64,000 nucleotides of DNA from Cryptomeria japonica (GCF_030272615.1 NC_081412.1:684020583-684084582); one strand, 5' to 3'. Positions 43,971 to 56,682 are shown, counted from the first letter of the stretch. A program made the numbers and translations. Notes: generated by a model from the letters alone, not told the origin.

Positions 43971-45037
43971 CTAGGCCATGAAGTGCGACAATAGATTAGG
44001 GCTAAGAGCAGAAGACCAACCAAGCATCACAAAAATCCAATACCAACATTCACGAGAAAAATGACAGAGTAGAAAAATATGATCCATGGTTTCCATACAA
44101 TAGCCACATAAAACACAAGGGAATATCGTTGTAATCCCAAGCCTATCCAATCTCATCCCAGTGAGAACTTTATCCTGGACTGCCAACCAAGCAAAAGACC
44201 CTTCTTTAGGAAGACAAGTCGGATGCCAAAACAGTCTAGTAGGCTAGGAGAGGGAGGTCGAGGAAGACTGAGACAAAGAATTATACCCTTGTTTTACTGA
44301 ATAAGCACCTAAGGCACTCTTAGTCCAAACCAAGGTATCCTCCCTATCTTGAAATACAAGAGGTCTTTTCTAAAGTTCTGCCATAAAGCAAGTCTAAGAT
44401 CGTTATCAATGGGCAAGGCAGGAATATCCTTCCATTTAGCTACTAGATATGGACCTATAGAAACAATATCAAAATAGTCTGCAACAAAAGCCCCCCAAAG
44501 ATCCGATAAAATACTAGGCAAAGGGGACCAATCTTGAATAGTTGAAAGAGTAGGATGTCCATTCCAGACTTCATCCCAAAACCAGGCCTTTTTCCCATTA
44601 TGAACAACCCAAGAAAGGTGTGGTAAAATAATCATCTTGCAAGAAACCAGAAAGTTCCAAAATGTAGAACCTTTTGGGAGAGATGTAGCCATAAAAATCC
44701 TTTCTCTAGAAGCTCCCCTTAAATACTTAACTAGCATAATGGAAGCCCATTTACTCAAAGGGTCTGCATATAACTTCCACACCAGTTTAGCCCCTAGGGC
44801 CTTATTCTGAGCTACTGAATCACAGATACCCGCACCTCCCAGTTCTTTAGGATGACAGATTTTGTCCCATGCAAGAATAGGAATCTTCTTTCTACCCCCC
44901 ACATTATCATTCCAAAGAAAGGACCAAAGGGAAATCTTAATGTCCTTGATAAATTTAGGGGGAGCCTTCAAAATAGACAACAAATATGTAGGGATGGCAT
45001 TCAGAACTGATTTAATTAAAAGAATCTTACCAGCCAT
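43971..45037 (-). pseudogene. LINE ORF2, post-RT region with zinc-binding motif
   Basis: 45037-44309 holds the region after the polymerase: KILLIKSVLNAIPTYLLS, then WGGRKK-type and AWDKICHPKELGGAGI motifs, as in all plant L1 elements. After a frameshift, 44186-43971 carries the zf-RVT motif CVLCGYCMETMDHIFLLC. Both are in order with the RT upstream and RNase H downstream. Confidence 0.82.
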
Positions 45038-45237
45038 CGTAAGCCACTTGTGATTCTAGGAAGATATTCTGGAAGTGATCGCATGAATAACTTTATCCCA
45101 AAAGGAGGTCTTTTCTGAGCCTAGAAAAAAAGGAGAGCTAGATACTTGCAAGGAAAGGTCCCTACTTGAAAGTCCCAAAAGTGAATGAGTCTATTTCTAA
45201 CTAGAGGAGAGACATTCAAAAAGAAAACCTTAGACTT

Positions 45238-46275
45238 CTAGTTATTAACCTTCTGACTAGAAACTGCAGCATAATAAGAAATAATTTTCTTTATAACTCT
45301 CACTTCCCTCAAAGAGGCAGCCCCAAACGAAAGCGTATCATCAACAAACAAGCAATGGGATTGTGAAGAAAGAAGGCCATCAATTTTGATTCCCATCCAT
45401 AAATCGGATGTTGTAGCATTAGAAATGGCCCTACTTAACGCCTCAGCCAAAAGAATAAACAAAAAAGGGGAGAGAGGATCCCCTTGCCTAATTCCCCAGG
45501 AGGAAGCAAAGAACCCTGAAGGAGAGCCATTGATCAACACTGAGAAACGGGCAAAATATATGCATGAAAATACCTATTTAACCCAACAACGCGAAAACCC
45601 AAGGCTATTCAAGACAACAACAAGGGACTTCCAGTTGACACAATCATAAGCCTTAAGCATATCTAGTTTAAGGATCATGGTCGAAACCTTCTGTTGAGAT
45701 ATGGAGTGCAGAATTTCATGAGCTACAATCGCACCTTTAGAGGTTTCCCTACCAGGCACAAAGCCACCCTACTCCATGGAAACTATCTGAGGAAGAAGCC
45801 TAGAAAGCCTAATAGAAATTGCCTTAGTAAAAACCTTATATAAAGTAGTACACAGGGCAATAGGATGAAACTCAAAAAAAGAGATAGGATTATCCACTTT
45901 TGGAATAATAGCAATAAGGGTAGCATTAAGTTCTCTCAAAATCATCCTATTTATCCTAGACTCTTCTAGGACTAGCAAGACATCCTTTCTTATAAAATCT
46001 CAACACTTCTGAAAAAATAAAGCCGTAAAACCATTTGGACCCAGAGCCTTTTGTGGATGCATGGAAAAGACTACCTCTTTTAGCTCCTCCAAAGAGAAGG
46101 GATCCATAAGCATCTTATTATCCTCTTGAGTTACTAGAGGGGGGATCAAATCTACAAAAGCATTATCTAAAGAAACAGGTTCAGCCATAAGCAAAGAATT
46201 AAGGAACCTGACAGCTTCAGAAGCAATATCACCCTCATCAAACAGACTTTTCCCATCAAAATCAATAATACACAA
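45238..46275 (-). pseudogene. LINE reverse transcriptase
   Basis: One frame with three stops. Motifs in order: KALGPNGFTALFF, LIAIIPKVDNP, PIALCTTLYKVF, ILKLDMLKAYDCVNW, GIRQGDPLSPFLF and the active site FVDD (45337-45348). It copies the element RNA at the nicked target. The active site is FVDD, where plant L1 usually has FADD. The frame is the same as the endonuclease, so the protein was continuous over at least 600 codons. Confidence 0.9.
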
Positions 46276-46587
46276 AATTCTATTGCATTACCTCTTAAGC
46301 TTAGTAGAAGAATGGAAAAACTTGGTATTTCTATCCCCTTCTGATAACCAAAGATCCCTAGATTACTACCTCTAATAAGACTCTTCCCTAGCCAGAATCT
46401 CACCCAATTGAGAATTTAAAAATTTAAGCCTATCATAAAAAAAAGAGGACATACCTGAATTAACGATACTCTTATTAAGTTGCTCAATTTCTTCCCAAAT
46501 CCTTGCCTTTTCTCCAAAGACATTCTTAAAGTGTGCAACATTCCAACTTTTAATCTTATGTTTTAAGAAAGCTAATTTCTTAACAAT

Positions 46588-47421
46588 CTAGAACATCCTA
46601 GACCCAGGAATATGCGGGGCAGAAAGCCACCATTGTTTTAACAAAGGCATAAAGGATTGGTCCCTAAACCACATTGGCTCAAACTTGAAAGGTAGTTTCC
46701 TAGGGGCCCTATCCTCAAGAAGAGAAAACAAAATAGGGAAATGATCTGAACTAGTGAAGGGGAGAATTGAGGAAGCAAAATCCTGACCCGAGTTAAACCA
46801 ATTTTTAGAAACCAAAAACCGGTCCAATCTTTCAGAGATTTGACAAAAATCTCTCTGCATGTTAGTCCATGTGAATGGACCATTAAGAGGATTAGAGTCA
46901 ACCAAATTCAAGGTATTGATCAAGTGACAAAAATATGAGATAATATGCTTATTAGGGATGATTCCCCTAGCCTTCTCATCTAGACTAGCAATAGCATTAA
47001 AATCACCCCCAAAAATCAAATTGGCATCTTGCAAAGGAAACACAACTGAAGCTAAAATCTCCCAAAGTTTCCTTTTTTCCAACACCCCAGTCGGGCCATA
47101 AACATTAAAAAGCCAAAATTTAGAATTTGATATCCTACTCTTAACCAGTCTAAGCATCCAGTTAGATGAGGAAGCAATCAAAGAGAAATCCACACAAGAA
47201 TCTTTCCAAGGGACCGCAAGACCACCTGAAGCACCTAAAGAGGAAGATACAATAAATTTTAAAACTTTCCAAGAAGAAAATAACATATCCGCAGATGATA
47301 AACTTAACTTAGTTTCTTGCACCATCACAATATCAAACTTCATTAAGTCCAACTGAGACTTAATCAAGAGTCATTTGTTAGGGGCATTTAAGCCCCTAAC
47401 ATTCCAAGATATAATCCTCAT
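46588..47421 (-). pseudogene. LINE apurinic-type endonuclease
   Basis: Starts at ATG 47421 (MRIISWNVRGLN), the classic plant L1 ORF2 start. A TGA follows after about 16 codons, then an open frame from 47367. Motifs: VQETKL, NVYGPTG, GGDFNAIAS, FTWTN, ERLDRFL and SSDHFPI, which carry the metal-binding and catalytic residues of the APE-like fold. It nicks the chromosomal target. It ends at a TAG at 46588; the frame continues to the RT. Confidence 0.9.
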
Positions 47422-47570
47422 TGGCCCATAGGGCAGGCATCAGCTCCCCTTGAAACACACAAAGAAACTTGAGAGTCCTTTCCCACTAAGAAGGCCTTAT
47501 GAAGCCTTTTTCCAAGCTATCATCACCAATCTCACTCTCCTCATATCATGTTTTCTATTTTATATATTCC

Positions 47571-49396
47571 CTTCCAAATTTATTCCCCCATCACTCTCAA
47601 AAATTCCTATTGCTTTACCTTAGCATCCCCCCTTGTATTAAGATTCAAGATTGACCATTAATTATTCAATATTGTATATAGATTTAATGGAATCACATTA
47701 TAAAATATATTAGGTCTCTTTAAAAGGTTGTCATCCTTTGATAAATTCTAAATATAATATGATTCATGAATGATTCATTCCACTATAAAACACTTTAATT
47801 TTTTTAATTATCTCTGAAGTAACTACAACTAGCCAAGAATGTGAGATTAATCAATTTAGGAAAAAACTCAACTTACAAAGTATATGCATCCAATGATTTT
47901 ATTAATATAACTCAATATAAAATTAACTAGTTAGACTTATGAAATTCTCCATGTTATGGCTTAGAGCCTAAAAGTGTATTGTAAAAAGTTATGGCCTAGA
48001 GCCAAAAAGTGTATTGTAACTAATGAAAAATTACTCATTATAGGGTTATGCTATTGGATCTCCTCCAAAGTTGCAAGATATAATTCTCCATGTTAAAGCT
48101 TAGAGCCTACAAGTGTATTGTAACATGCTTATTGTTACAGGTTAATGCATCGGTTTGATGCTTTGACGTATGTGGTTTCTTATCAAAAAGGTTTTTTCTC
48201 ACATATATTGGTGTTTATTCTCTTTTGTATATTTTTCTTCTATTCTTATTTATACATCTTCTTAAATTGTTAATTTACTTGTTGTTATGCTATCCAAATT
48301 TTCTTATAACTATAAGCTACATTTTTTTTCCTCTAAGGGTCAATGTGATGAGAAATCAACTATGTATGTTTAATCTCTAATGGCATATAGTATGTGTGAT
48401 GGAGGAAAACTACAATTTATGTGTTTAGGCATACAATCTAGACCTATTTTCCAACATCACATTGGATTCTATAAAACTAGTGGTTGTATCGGGCATTAAC
48501 AGGTCGATCTTTTGGTGCAACGACAACCATACTTGTAAAAAATGGTAACAAAGCTTGGTCACAAGTTCAAACCCCTCGCTTGTGCGTGGGGGGATTTTTG
48601 CAAGGTATGCACCCCTAGTCTCCTTGTGATGTGCAACACAACGCTCGGGTTTGTGACATGGCTTAACTACCTCCTGTAGATTCTATAAGTCTAGTGGTTG
48701 TACCGAGCATTAGCAGGTCAATTTGTTGATGCAATGACAACCGTACTTCTAACACTATGAACTAAAAATGAGTTTTGTTCAAGGATCCCAAAACCCCTAA
48801 CAACAAGTAGCAAATAAAAATTACCAACAAAGGGACGAGCATAATATAGACCCCAAAAATTGACAAAGCTATAGAGGCAATGAAGAAAAAGAGGAGGGAT
48901 GTCAAACAAACATTCAAAATAGTTTGAATAGAATCCTCACCAAAGGGCTATGAAGAGGAGAAACACTAAAATGGAATGTGCCACCAATTTTTGAACAAAT
49001 CTCATCTAAAGTACTCTTATAATCACAACATCAAATTTTATTTTTACCTTGCATGGGAATCATCTGCCCTCATTAATATGGTCATTTTGTATGGTTTTAA
49101 ACACCTTCCCACTATCTAGAGATTGGGGACACATTGGAATTAGCGACACATCAAAAGAAGAAGGCCCAAGGGTATCTTAAACCAATCCTTCATGCTCTAT
49201 ATTAGATTTCCCTTTCAAGACTGGAGAACATGACTCGTAACTAATTTTGTGCTCCTAGAGTCCTAATGTAGAGCATAATTTGGTATTTCTTGGTAAAACC
49301 CTATTAGTTTTAACGCAAACATAGAATCAAAAAAACAAAATCATGATTTTTTAACATTATTATCAATGAGAACACATTGACAAGAGCATTAGATAT
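47571..49396. other. Spacer between LINE and R1
   Basis: No credible gene. It contains the SINE-like block listed separately. Confidence 0.5.
48465..48751 (+). repeat. SINE-like repeat flanked by a 70-bp direct duplication
   Basis: 48465-48540 and 48679-48751 are about 80% alike ('gattctataa..ctagtggttgtac'). Between them 'gttcaaacccc' (48565-48575) resembles a pol III B box, and 'ctagtggttgta' an A box, but their spacing (near 85 bp) is longer than usual. tRNA-derived SINE is plausible, not proven. Confidence 0.35.
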
Positions 49397-49990
49397 ACCT
49401 TAAAATATAGAGATAATAAGTCTATGTTTGACCATATAAAATTTGAGTACAAATGTTTTGAAATGCTACAATTTGTTCAATTAGCTACAATTTTAATTTG
49501 ACATCTCTAACAACACATGTAGCTATACCCTCAATATGAATAAATTTACTAGACATTTGCAAACAATCTTGAGATGGACTAAAACCACCATACAAATGAT
49601 ATCCAACTCCACTAAAGTCATGGAAAACAAATAAATGACATTCTCCTATTGTTCCATATAAAAAAAATGGAAGATCAAATGATAAATTGAAAAATCAACG
49701 ACAAAAAACCATTTGTATTCGATATTTTATAAAAAGATTTTGCGAAAGCATTGATAGAGTGAACACACAATCATCATGATATTCTTCATGTTTCTATGGT
49801 ATTCAACAACTCTACTATGATATTTGACATGATCATCATGGTAGAAGGGAGTTCACCACTACATATGGCGAATTCACTACCTACATAAAACAACAAATCT
49901 ATTAAAAAATTTAAGGCCAATATGAGATTTGTAATTTTAAAACTCTTATAGATGTGACATGTCATTTCTATTCATCTCCAAATATTATCG
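49397..49990. repeat. Unclassified interspersed repeat R1, copy 2
   Basis: Homologue of 15864-16440, same orientation, roughly 80% alike by eye. It ends about 20 bp before the LTR of D. Confidence 0.7.
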
Positions 49991-50343
49991 AATGCTCTTT
50001 TTGCAACATGCCTGTAGATAGGGATTTGGAATTCATCAAAGCAATAGATATTAGACTAGCTCAACCACAAAAACTAGATTGCAATGATAAGAAATCCTAA
50101 TTACGCTCAATAGAAATATGAAGACAAGATAATCAAACCAAATGAAAACCATTACAAATGCGAATATCTCCTCCAGAATTCTCCATTGTCCTTCTTTCTC
50201 CTTCAAATTACTTTGTTTGTGGATCTCACCTACAAGTGTAAAAGCATAGTATGAAAGCAAGATTGATAAGATGAAATGGCAGCGTAAGGATACTAGAAGC
50301 ATGATTGATTGATTTGATCCTTTGATTGAAGAAACTCATCCAA

Positions 50344-50350
50344 TTTATAG
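50344..50350 (-). promoter_or_regulatory. TATA-like box in D LTR
   Basis: CTATAAA on minus within 'caatttatag', conserved in the other D LTR (63964-63970) and in C (14314-14320). Confidence 0.55.
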
Positions 50351-50980
50351 ACAAATTGGAAAGATGACAAGATTAGCATGAAGAGATTTGAAAGGAAATT
50401 TCAAATCAAGAATGATAAATATGACAAATTATGACAAAATTGACATTTTCTATGCAAGATTGAATGATTGACAAATTATGACAAAATTGGAATGCAAGAT
50501 TGATTGATTGACAAATTATGACAAATTATGACAAAATTGAAATGCCATTCCCATGAAATTAGGGGAAATATTAGAAAAATTGAAGAAAATAGGAGAAATA
50601 GAAAATTAGGAATTAGGAGAAATTAGTAAATTGGAAAATTGAGGAAAAAGACGAAATAGAAATTAGGTGAATTAATTAATAGGTTTTCATCCATTAATTA
50701 ATTCATGAAAAGACTTGGGACTAAATAAATAGATTTATTTAACCCACAAAGAAGAAGAAAAGGATTAAATGATCAAATCATAAAACCCTAGAAATAAGAG
50801 AACAAGGAATTAGGTCAAGACAACAAGAAATTAATGTCAATTCGATCATGATTTTGATTGACAAAGGACCAATGCTGATAAACGATTGAGATTGGTTGAC
50901 AAATTGACCAAGATTGACAAAGAGATCAAATTGATAGGCGCCAATTGATGAGGAACAATGACTAATTGATCCAAATTGAT

Positions 50981-51238
50981 ACGATTGAAAAGGACAACGA
51001 TCGATGATGAATCGATCGCAAAATGACAAGATTGACAAGTTGATAAGGATCAATAACAAATTGATCGCAAAATGACGAGATTGACAAGGATGAGGATCGA
51101 TGATGAATCGATCGCAAAATGACAAGATTGACAAGGACAAGGATTGATGACAAATCGATCGCAAAATGACGAGATTGACAAGGACGAGGATCGATGACGA
51201 ATCGATCGCAAAATGACAAGATTGATAAGAGGACAAAA
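50981..51238. repeat. 47-bp minisatellite in D LTR
   Basis: Units start at 51074, 51121, 51168 and 51215 with exact 47-bp spacing, preceded by two more diverged units. Each contains 'gatcgatgacgaatcgatcg', rich in GATC and ATCGAT palindromes. It lies in U3 of the minus-strand transcript. Confidence 0.9.
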
Positions 51239-51536
51239 CCCTAATTCTATCATCGATTAGGATTGACGATGTCCAAAATGATGATAAATGAGCATGCACA
51301 TTGATGCGACAGGATAAGATCGACCAAAATCATGACTGAAGATTGCTATCGACAAGACCTAATTTGAAAGCGAGAAAAATGAGGAATGCAAAAGAAGGAC
51401 TCGATGCTCGCAAATGATAAAGACCAAGTGCGCAACATAGAAGAAATGTTAATGCAACACAAAAACCCTAAAATAAGGCAATGCGCAAATGTTAAAGTAT
51501 GACTCCGCAAGCGTTGACCATTTTTAGATGTCTACA

Positions 51537-51550
51537 TTTTGCCCCTCTTT
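51537..51550 (-). other. Polypurine tract of D
   Basis: AAAGAGGGGCAAAA on minus, abutting the 3' LTR. Confidence 0.88.
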
Positions 51551-53362
51551 GAGACAATGCGATTTTAAGCATTGTTTCAAAGAACAATAATGAAAATGCC
51601 CCAGACAATAGCAATGACATATGCATGCCCCCTCAAGGAATTGGCCGGAAAAATCTAGAAAAGAGGCCAAGTGATCGATAAGAATGACAGAAGACAAAAG
51701 ATTCGAACGGACTGCCAAGACTGACAGAAGAAATGTAGTAAGCAGAAATTAGATAGAGGACAGTTAGAGATGAAGAAAAACTTGCTTTCACCAATGCACA
51801 GAAGTAGGTGAGAACCTTTATTTAATGTAGCAAAGCAGATGCAGAGCATCATGGCATTGATGGCTAGAGCTAAAACGAAACCCCTTTTGCAAAAGACAGA
51901 CACATTGCACACAAGGAATGAGTGAAGCATCCTTGGGTGCATACATCAAGGGTCAATGTATGTGCTGCGTTTAGAAAGAGAACGTACTTATCACAGACAC
52001 CCAATGATATAGTTGCCCCAGTTTGTGACAAACATTCCACAAACAGCAAACACAACAAAAAAAAGAAAGGGACCATGAACCATCCCGGTCACTCTAAATC
52101 ACTCAGTGACATCCTCGAGCAACATAGGAACATGATTGAAGCCAAAGATAAATCAGTAAAAAGATAAGATGCACAAATTCAACCAAGTCAAACAAACAGT
52201 CTGATCGTCATTGTCAAAGGTGGAAAACAAGAATGATCATACTGTCTAGTTTCAGGGAATGCAGTACCCCATCTAAGATAGGACACAGTCTGGTTTCGAG
52301 TATACCACACCCTGTATAAGACCCATGATAATAGCGACAAGGACAAATGATATTGATTTTGATTGATTGATATGACAATTTTGATCAATTTGAATGCCTA
52401 GTTTGATTGAAAAGTTCATCTGTTAATGTGTGATTTCATGAAAGCTCAATGTTTGATTGATTGTCGTTGGATGTATGCTTGGCGATCTATCTATTCACGA
52501 AGGGGACCATTTATTGACAAAATGCAAAATGCCAAAGGAATTTTTTTTGGATTTTGATGTTTTGAATTTTATTTTATTTTATTTTATTTTTGGTTCATTT
52601 TTCAGGACTTTATTTGACTTTTTGAGGATTTTTTTAAGGACATTATTTGATATTTTTGGATTATTTCAGGACATTTTTTTATTTTTAGGGATTTTTTCAA
52701 GACATTTTTTTTTATTTTTAGGGATTTTTTCAAGACATTTTTTTTTAATTTTTAGAGAATTTTTTCAAGACATTTTTTTTTTTTTGGATTATTTCAGGAC
52801 TTTATTTGATTTTTTTAGAGAATTTTTTTTAGGACATTATTTGATTTTTTTGGATTATTTCAGGACTTTATTTGATTTTTTTTTTTTTTGGATTATTTCA
52901 GGACATTATTTGATTTGAAAACTCCAATAATTTGATCATGACAAGGGGCACGCACCCAATGAAAATTTGAAAGATATATACAGCGACTAAGACCAAAACA
53001 TATGCACAAGGACTGGAAACTTGAGTATGCAAGACAATGATGTTGACCAATCATAGGCCTGGAACAGAACATTGGGTCAGGACAAGGATAAGCGTGATAA
53101 ATCTGCGGGGGGGAAGTATAGCTAGGGGTCATGATAGATGATGGAGCAATAATCTTTTACACATGGCACCTGTTTGCCAGGTTTTCACCATGGTACTTGC
53201 CCAAAGTGCCTATTTGTCAGGTTTTCACTAGAGGGCGAATTATTTTTCTTTACTTTTCTTCTTTTCAATTTTTCACTTTTTATTTGATTTTTTTGTATTT
53301 TTGAGTGTTTTCTTCTTTTTTTTTTTTTCAGGATCATATTTGAAGAATTGCTGACAGAAAAA
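51551..53362 (-). other. Long non-coding 3' region of D
   Basis: 1.8 kb between integrase and purine tract without credible genes. A T-rich tandem repeat fills 52565-52918. Part of this region matches 1-496 of C. Confidence 0.65.
52565..52918. repeat. T-rich tandem repeat in D
   Basis: Imperfect units of about 33-36 bp, 'tttggattatttcaggac(a/t)ttatttga'. Same family as 8255-8460 in C. The Phe-rich plus ORF through it is an artefact. Confidence 0.8.
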
Positions 53363-54658
53363 CTATGCCCAGTACCTGCGAAGATGCATACTGTTTGCAG
53401 GATCGGACAGAGGTTCACCTTCTGGGGTTGCAAGCTGATATGCCCCCGAGCCATAGGTTGCAGTAACTATGAAAGGTCCAACCCAATTAGGCTCAAACTT
53501 TCCTTTGATAATGTCAGTAGATTGTGTATTCTTCAGATTCGCCTTGAGGACCAAATCTCCCACTTTGAAGTGTCACCCTTTGACCTTCCTATTATAAGAG
53601 CGACAAAGACAGTTTTGATATGCTTGCAAATGTGTCAGGGTTGATGAAACCGAGACTCTGTGCATTTCATCATCAATCAAATGTTGTAGGGAAACACACA
53701 AAGAGGGAATTTCCACTTCCAAGGGTAAAATGGCTTCTGCACCATACACCAAGGAATAAGGTGTTGCGCCAGTAGGTGTGCGGATGGAAGTGCGATAAGC
53801 CCATAGTGTTGGATTCAACTGTACATGCCAATCTCGACCAGTGTCATTGACAACCTTTTTCAGGATCTTAATGATGGTTTTATTTGATGCTTCGGCTTGA
53901 CCATTACTTTGTGGATAATAAGGACTGGAGAAACGGTGTTGGATGCAAAATTTTTCACAGAGTTCCTTGACATCTTTATTTTTAAATGGACGACCATTAT
54001 CTATGACAATTGCAAGGGCAACCCCATATCTGCATATGATATAATTCAGTAGAAACTTTGAAATTTGAACACTAGTGATATAGGTCATGGGGATAGCTTC
54101 GATCCATTTTGTAAAGTACTCTATGGCCGTGATGATGAATTTATGTCCATTTGCAGATGTCAGGTGAATCTTGCCAATAAGATCCAATCCCCATTGAGAA
54201 AAGGGCCACAGAGATATGACAGGGTGAAGTTCTTGAGTTGGCGTATGAATGTAGTTTCCGTGTATTTGACATTTGTAGCATTTCTTGACAAAATCATGAG
54301 CATCCTTTTCCATAGTGGGCCAATAATACCCAACACGAATCAACTTTTTAGCTAGACTCAAACCATTAAAATGGCCCCCACATATACCATCATGAACCTT
54401 GTGTAAAGTTGTTTGTGCCTCGTTAGAATCCAAACACCTGAGGAGGGTGTGGTCAAAGGAATGACGATAAAGGGTGTCTGCGATGAAGACATATTTGGCA
54501 GTTTGGCGTATGAATGCTCGATGTTGGTTAGAGGAAAGGTTAGGTGGTAAGGTTTGGGATTTCAAATATTGATAGATGTCATTGTACCACGGGGAATTAG
54601 GACCAACAAGAACACACATCACATCTTCTGTCAAAATTTCAAAAGAAGGGACAAGCAT
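53363..54658 (-). pseudogene. D: integrase
   Basis: Zinc-binding N-terminus with H-x3-H (HKVHDGICGGH) and C-x2-C (CYKCQ). The core catalytic residues are at GLDLIGK (D), VIDNGRPF (D) and NGQAEASN (E), with exactly 35 residues between the last two, the DD35E pattern. The C-terminal part (53563-53363, after one TGA) has the WVGPFIV (GPY/F) module and ends HLRRYWA. No chromodomain. It inserts the cDNA into the chromosome. One frame with RNase H upstream; a TAG at the junction (54659) and a TGA (53573) break it. Confidence 0.93.
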
Positions 54659-55671
54659 CTATTTGACCAAAAATTCACATCTGTCCATATTGTGGGGCAT
54701 ATTTAACATGGAAGAAATAGTTGCCATCGCATCTGCTAACTTGTTTTGAATTCTTGGAACTTGACTGAAATGGATAGCCGTAAATTTTTTCTTGAAGAAA
54801 TCCACCATATGCTTGTAGGGAATAAGCTTTTCATCTTTTGTTTCATAGTCATCATTCACTTGACGGATGACTAACTGGGAATCTCCATAGACTTGCAAGT
54901 GTGTAATGTTCCAGTGGATTGCTACTCAGAGTCCTGTGACCAAAGCTTCATATTCTACAATATTATTGGTGCAATGGAAAGTTATTCTATAGGATTTGGG
55001 AATAGCATCACCTTGAGGGGTGACAAAAAATATGCCTACTCCGGACCCGAATTTGGTATGGGATCCATCAAAATATAATTTCCATCCATTAGAAGATGTG
55101 ACAACAAAGACTGATTCATCTGGAAAATCCGTCAACATTAAATGATTATCATGAATAGGTGCCTCTGCAAGTTGATCTGCTATGATTTGTCCTTTTATTG
55201 CTTTTCTCTCAATGTACTCAATATCAAACTCACTGAGGATCATAACCCACTTTGCTAGGCGACCTGTCAAAGCTGCCCTGCTAAGCAAGTATTTCAAGGG
55301 ATCAATTTTTGCAACTAACAATGTCTGATGATTTAACATATAGTGTCGAAGTTTCTGTGTTGCAAATACCACTGCTAAACATGCCTGTTCAATAGTTGAA
55401 TAATTCAGTTCATAGCCCACTAGTGTCTAACTGATATAATAAATAGCCCATTCTTTGCCTTTCTCATCCTATTGGGTAAGAGAACTCCTAGTGCCATTTT
55501 AGTTGCAGAGATATACAATATGAATGGCTTCCCTTCTATAGGAGGCATTAGAATAGGTGGCAACAACAGATAATCCTTGAGAGTTTGAAATGTTGATTGA
55601 CATTGCTCAGTCCATTTAAAAGTGACACCTTTATGCAATAAATGCTGGAAGGGATGACATTTGTCTGCCAA
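54659..55671 (-). pseudogene. D: dual RNase H (Gypsy type plus archaeal type)
   Basis: The first domain (55671-55200) has the segment YISATKMALGVLL where active Gypsy RNase H has a catalytic Asp, so its active site is lost. It continues with YSTIEQACLAVVFATQKLRHY. The second domain (about 55100-54659) reads LYFDGSHTKFGSG, IVEYEALVTGL, VYGDSQLVIRQV and NKLADAMA, giving the full D-E-D-D set of archaeal-type RNase H. This arrangement defines the Tat lineage. There is a frameshift near 55475 and a TGA inside the second domain. Confidence 0.9.
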
Positions 55672-55695
55672 TTGAGCTATAAACCGGCGGATTGA

Positions 55696-56682
55696 CTATA
55701 ACTTCCCTTGCAGACTTCTTAGTTGATGAAGATTGGAAGGAAAAGGCATATCCATTATTGCTTTAACTTTTTCGGGGTCTACTTCGATGCCTCTATGAGA
55801 AACAATGTACCCTAATAATTTGCCAGTTGTAACACCAAAGACACATTTCTTTGGGTTGAGTCTGAGCTTGTAGGTTTCCATTCAATCAAAGATTGGGCCA
55901 AGGATGGCTAGATGACTATCTCTTGTGACAGATTTGCATAATAGGTCATCAACATAGTCTTCCATCAAAGTATGCATAAAATCATGGAAATTTGTTGTCA
56001 TAGCTCTTTGATATGTTGCTCCAGCACTTTTAAGGCCAAAGGGCATCACATTCTAGCAGTAGGTACCCCAAGCACATGTGAATGCAATCTTATGTTGATC
56101 TTCAGGAGCAATACAAATTTGATTATATCCGAAAAAACCATCCATCAATGATAGCATCTCATATCCAGCAGTCATGTCAACTATGATGTCTATATTCGGC
56201 AGTGGAAAGTCATCTTTAGGGCATGCTTTATTAAGATCCCTAAAATCCATACAGATTCTGATGCCCGTAGTTACTTTGCTAACTGGTACCAAATTTGAAA
56301 TCCAATCTGCATAATCAATTGGTCTGATAAAGCCCACATTTAATAATTTTTTGAGTTCTACTTTGACCAAGAGAGCCACCTAGGGATGCATCTTTTTGAG
56401 TTTTTGTTTGATGGGCTTGGCATCTGGTTTTAATGGCAAGTGATGAAGGACTAATTTAGGATCAAGGCCTAGCATATCTGCATAAGACCATGCAAATTTG
56501 ATCTTCTTCTCAAGAAAGAAATTGACAAAATCTATCCTTTCTTGTTTTGATAGAGAAGCAGCGAAATGAATGACCTCAGGGTTGTCAGGTGTACCCAAAT
56601 TTATCTCTTCAGTCATTTCCACAAGCAATGTTGATTTATCCTGACTTGATGAGGGTATGTCCAATCTTCCACCTTTGGGCAC
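55696..56682 (-). pseudogene. D: reverse transcriptase
   Basis: Motifs in order: MHP(stop)VALLVKVELKKLL, SNLVPVSKVTTGIRICMDFRDLNKACPKDDFPLPNID, MDGFFGYNQI, MPFGLKSAGATYQRAM, active site YVDD (55945-55956), then KLRLNPKKCVFGV and the thumb GKLLGYIVSHRGIEVDPEKVKAI. Four stops: TAG after MHP, TAG after TYC, TGA before METYKL, and TAG after GKL; at least three can come from C-to-T changes in CAG or CGA. The active-site residues are all present. Confidence 0.93.

Larger units (their letters stand above)
41545..47570 (-). mobile_element. L1-type LINE, 5' truncated
   Basis: In transcript order (minus): endonuclease, reverse transcriptase, zinc region, RNase H, a long 3' region, and an A-rich tail (41546-41579 read on minus, following TTTTATCA). 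Only the start of ORF2 and perhaps the last codons of ORF1 are present at the right end; the exact 5' edge is uncertain. Target duplications could not be fixed. Confidence 0.88.
50013..51536 (-). repeat. 3' LTR of D
   Basis: 1524 bp, TGTAGA...TCTACA (perfect 6-bp inverted ends). It contains a TATA-like box on minus at 50344-50350 and a 47-bp minisatellite at about 50981-51238. ORFs read through the minisatellite in all frames and are not genes. Confidence 0.93.

Noticed and set aside
50778-51299. Overlapping minus ORFs in the D LTR
   Set aside because: 47-bp minisatellite without stops in any frame; three frames open at once shows it is not selected coding.
52457-52918. 153-codon Phe-rich plus ORF
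   Set aside because: Arises from the T-rich repeat, antisense to element D.
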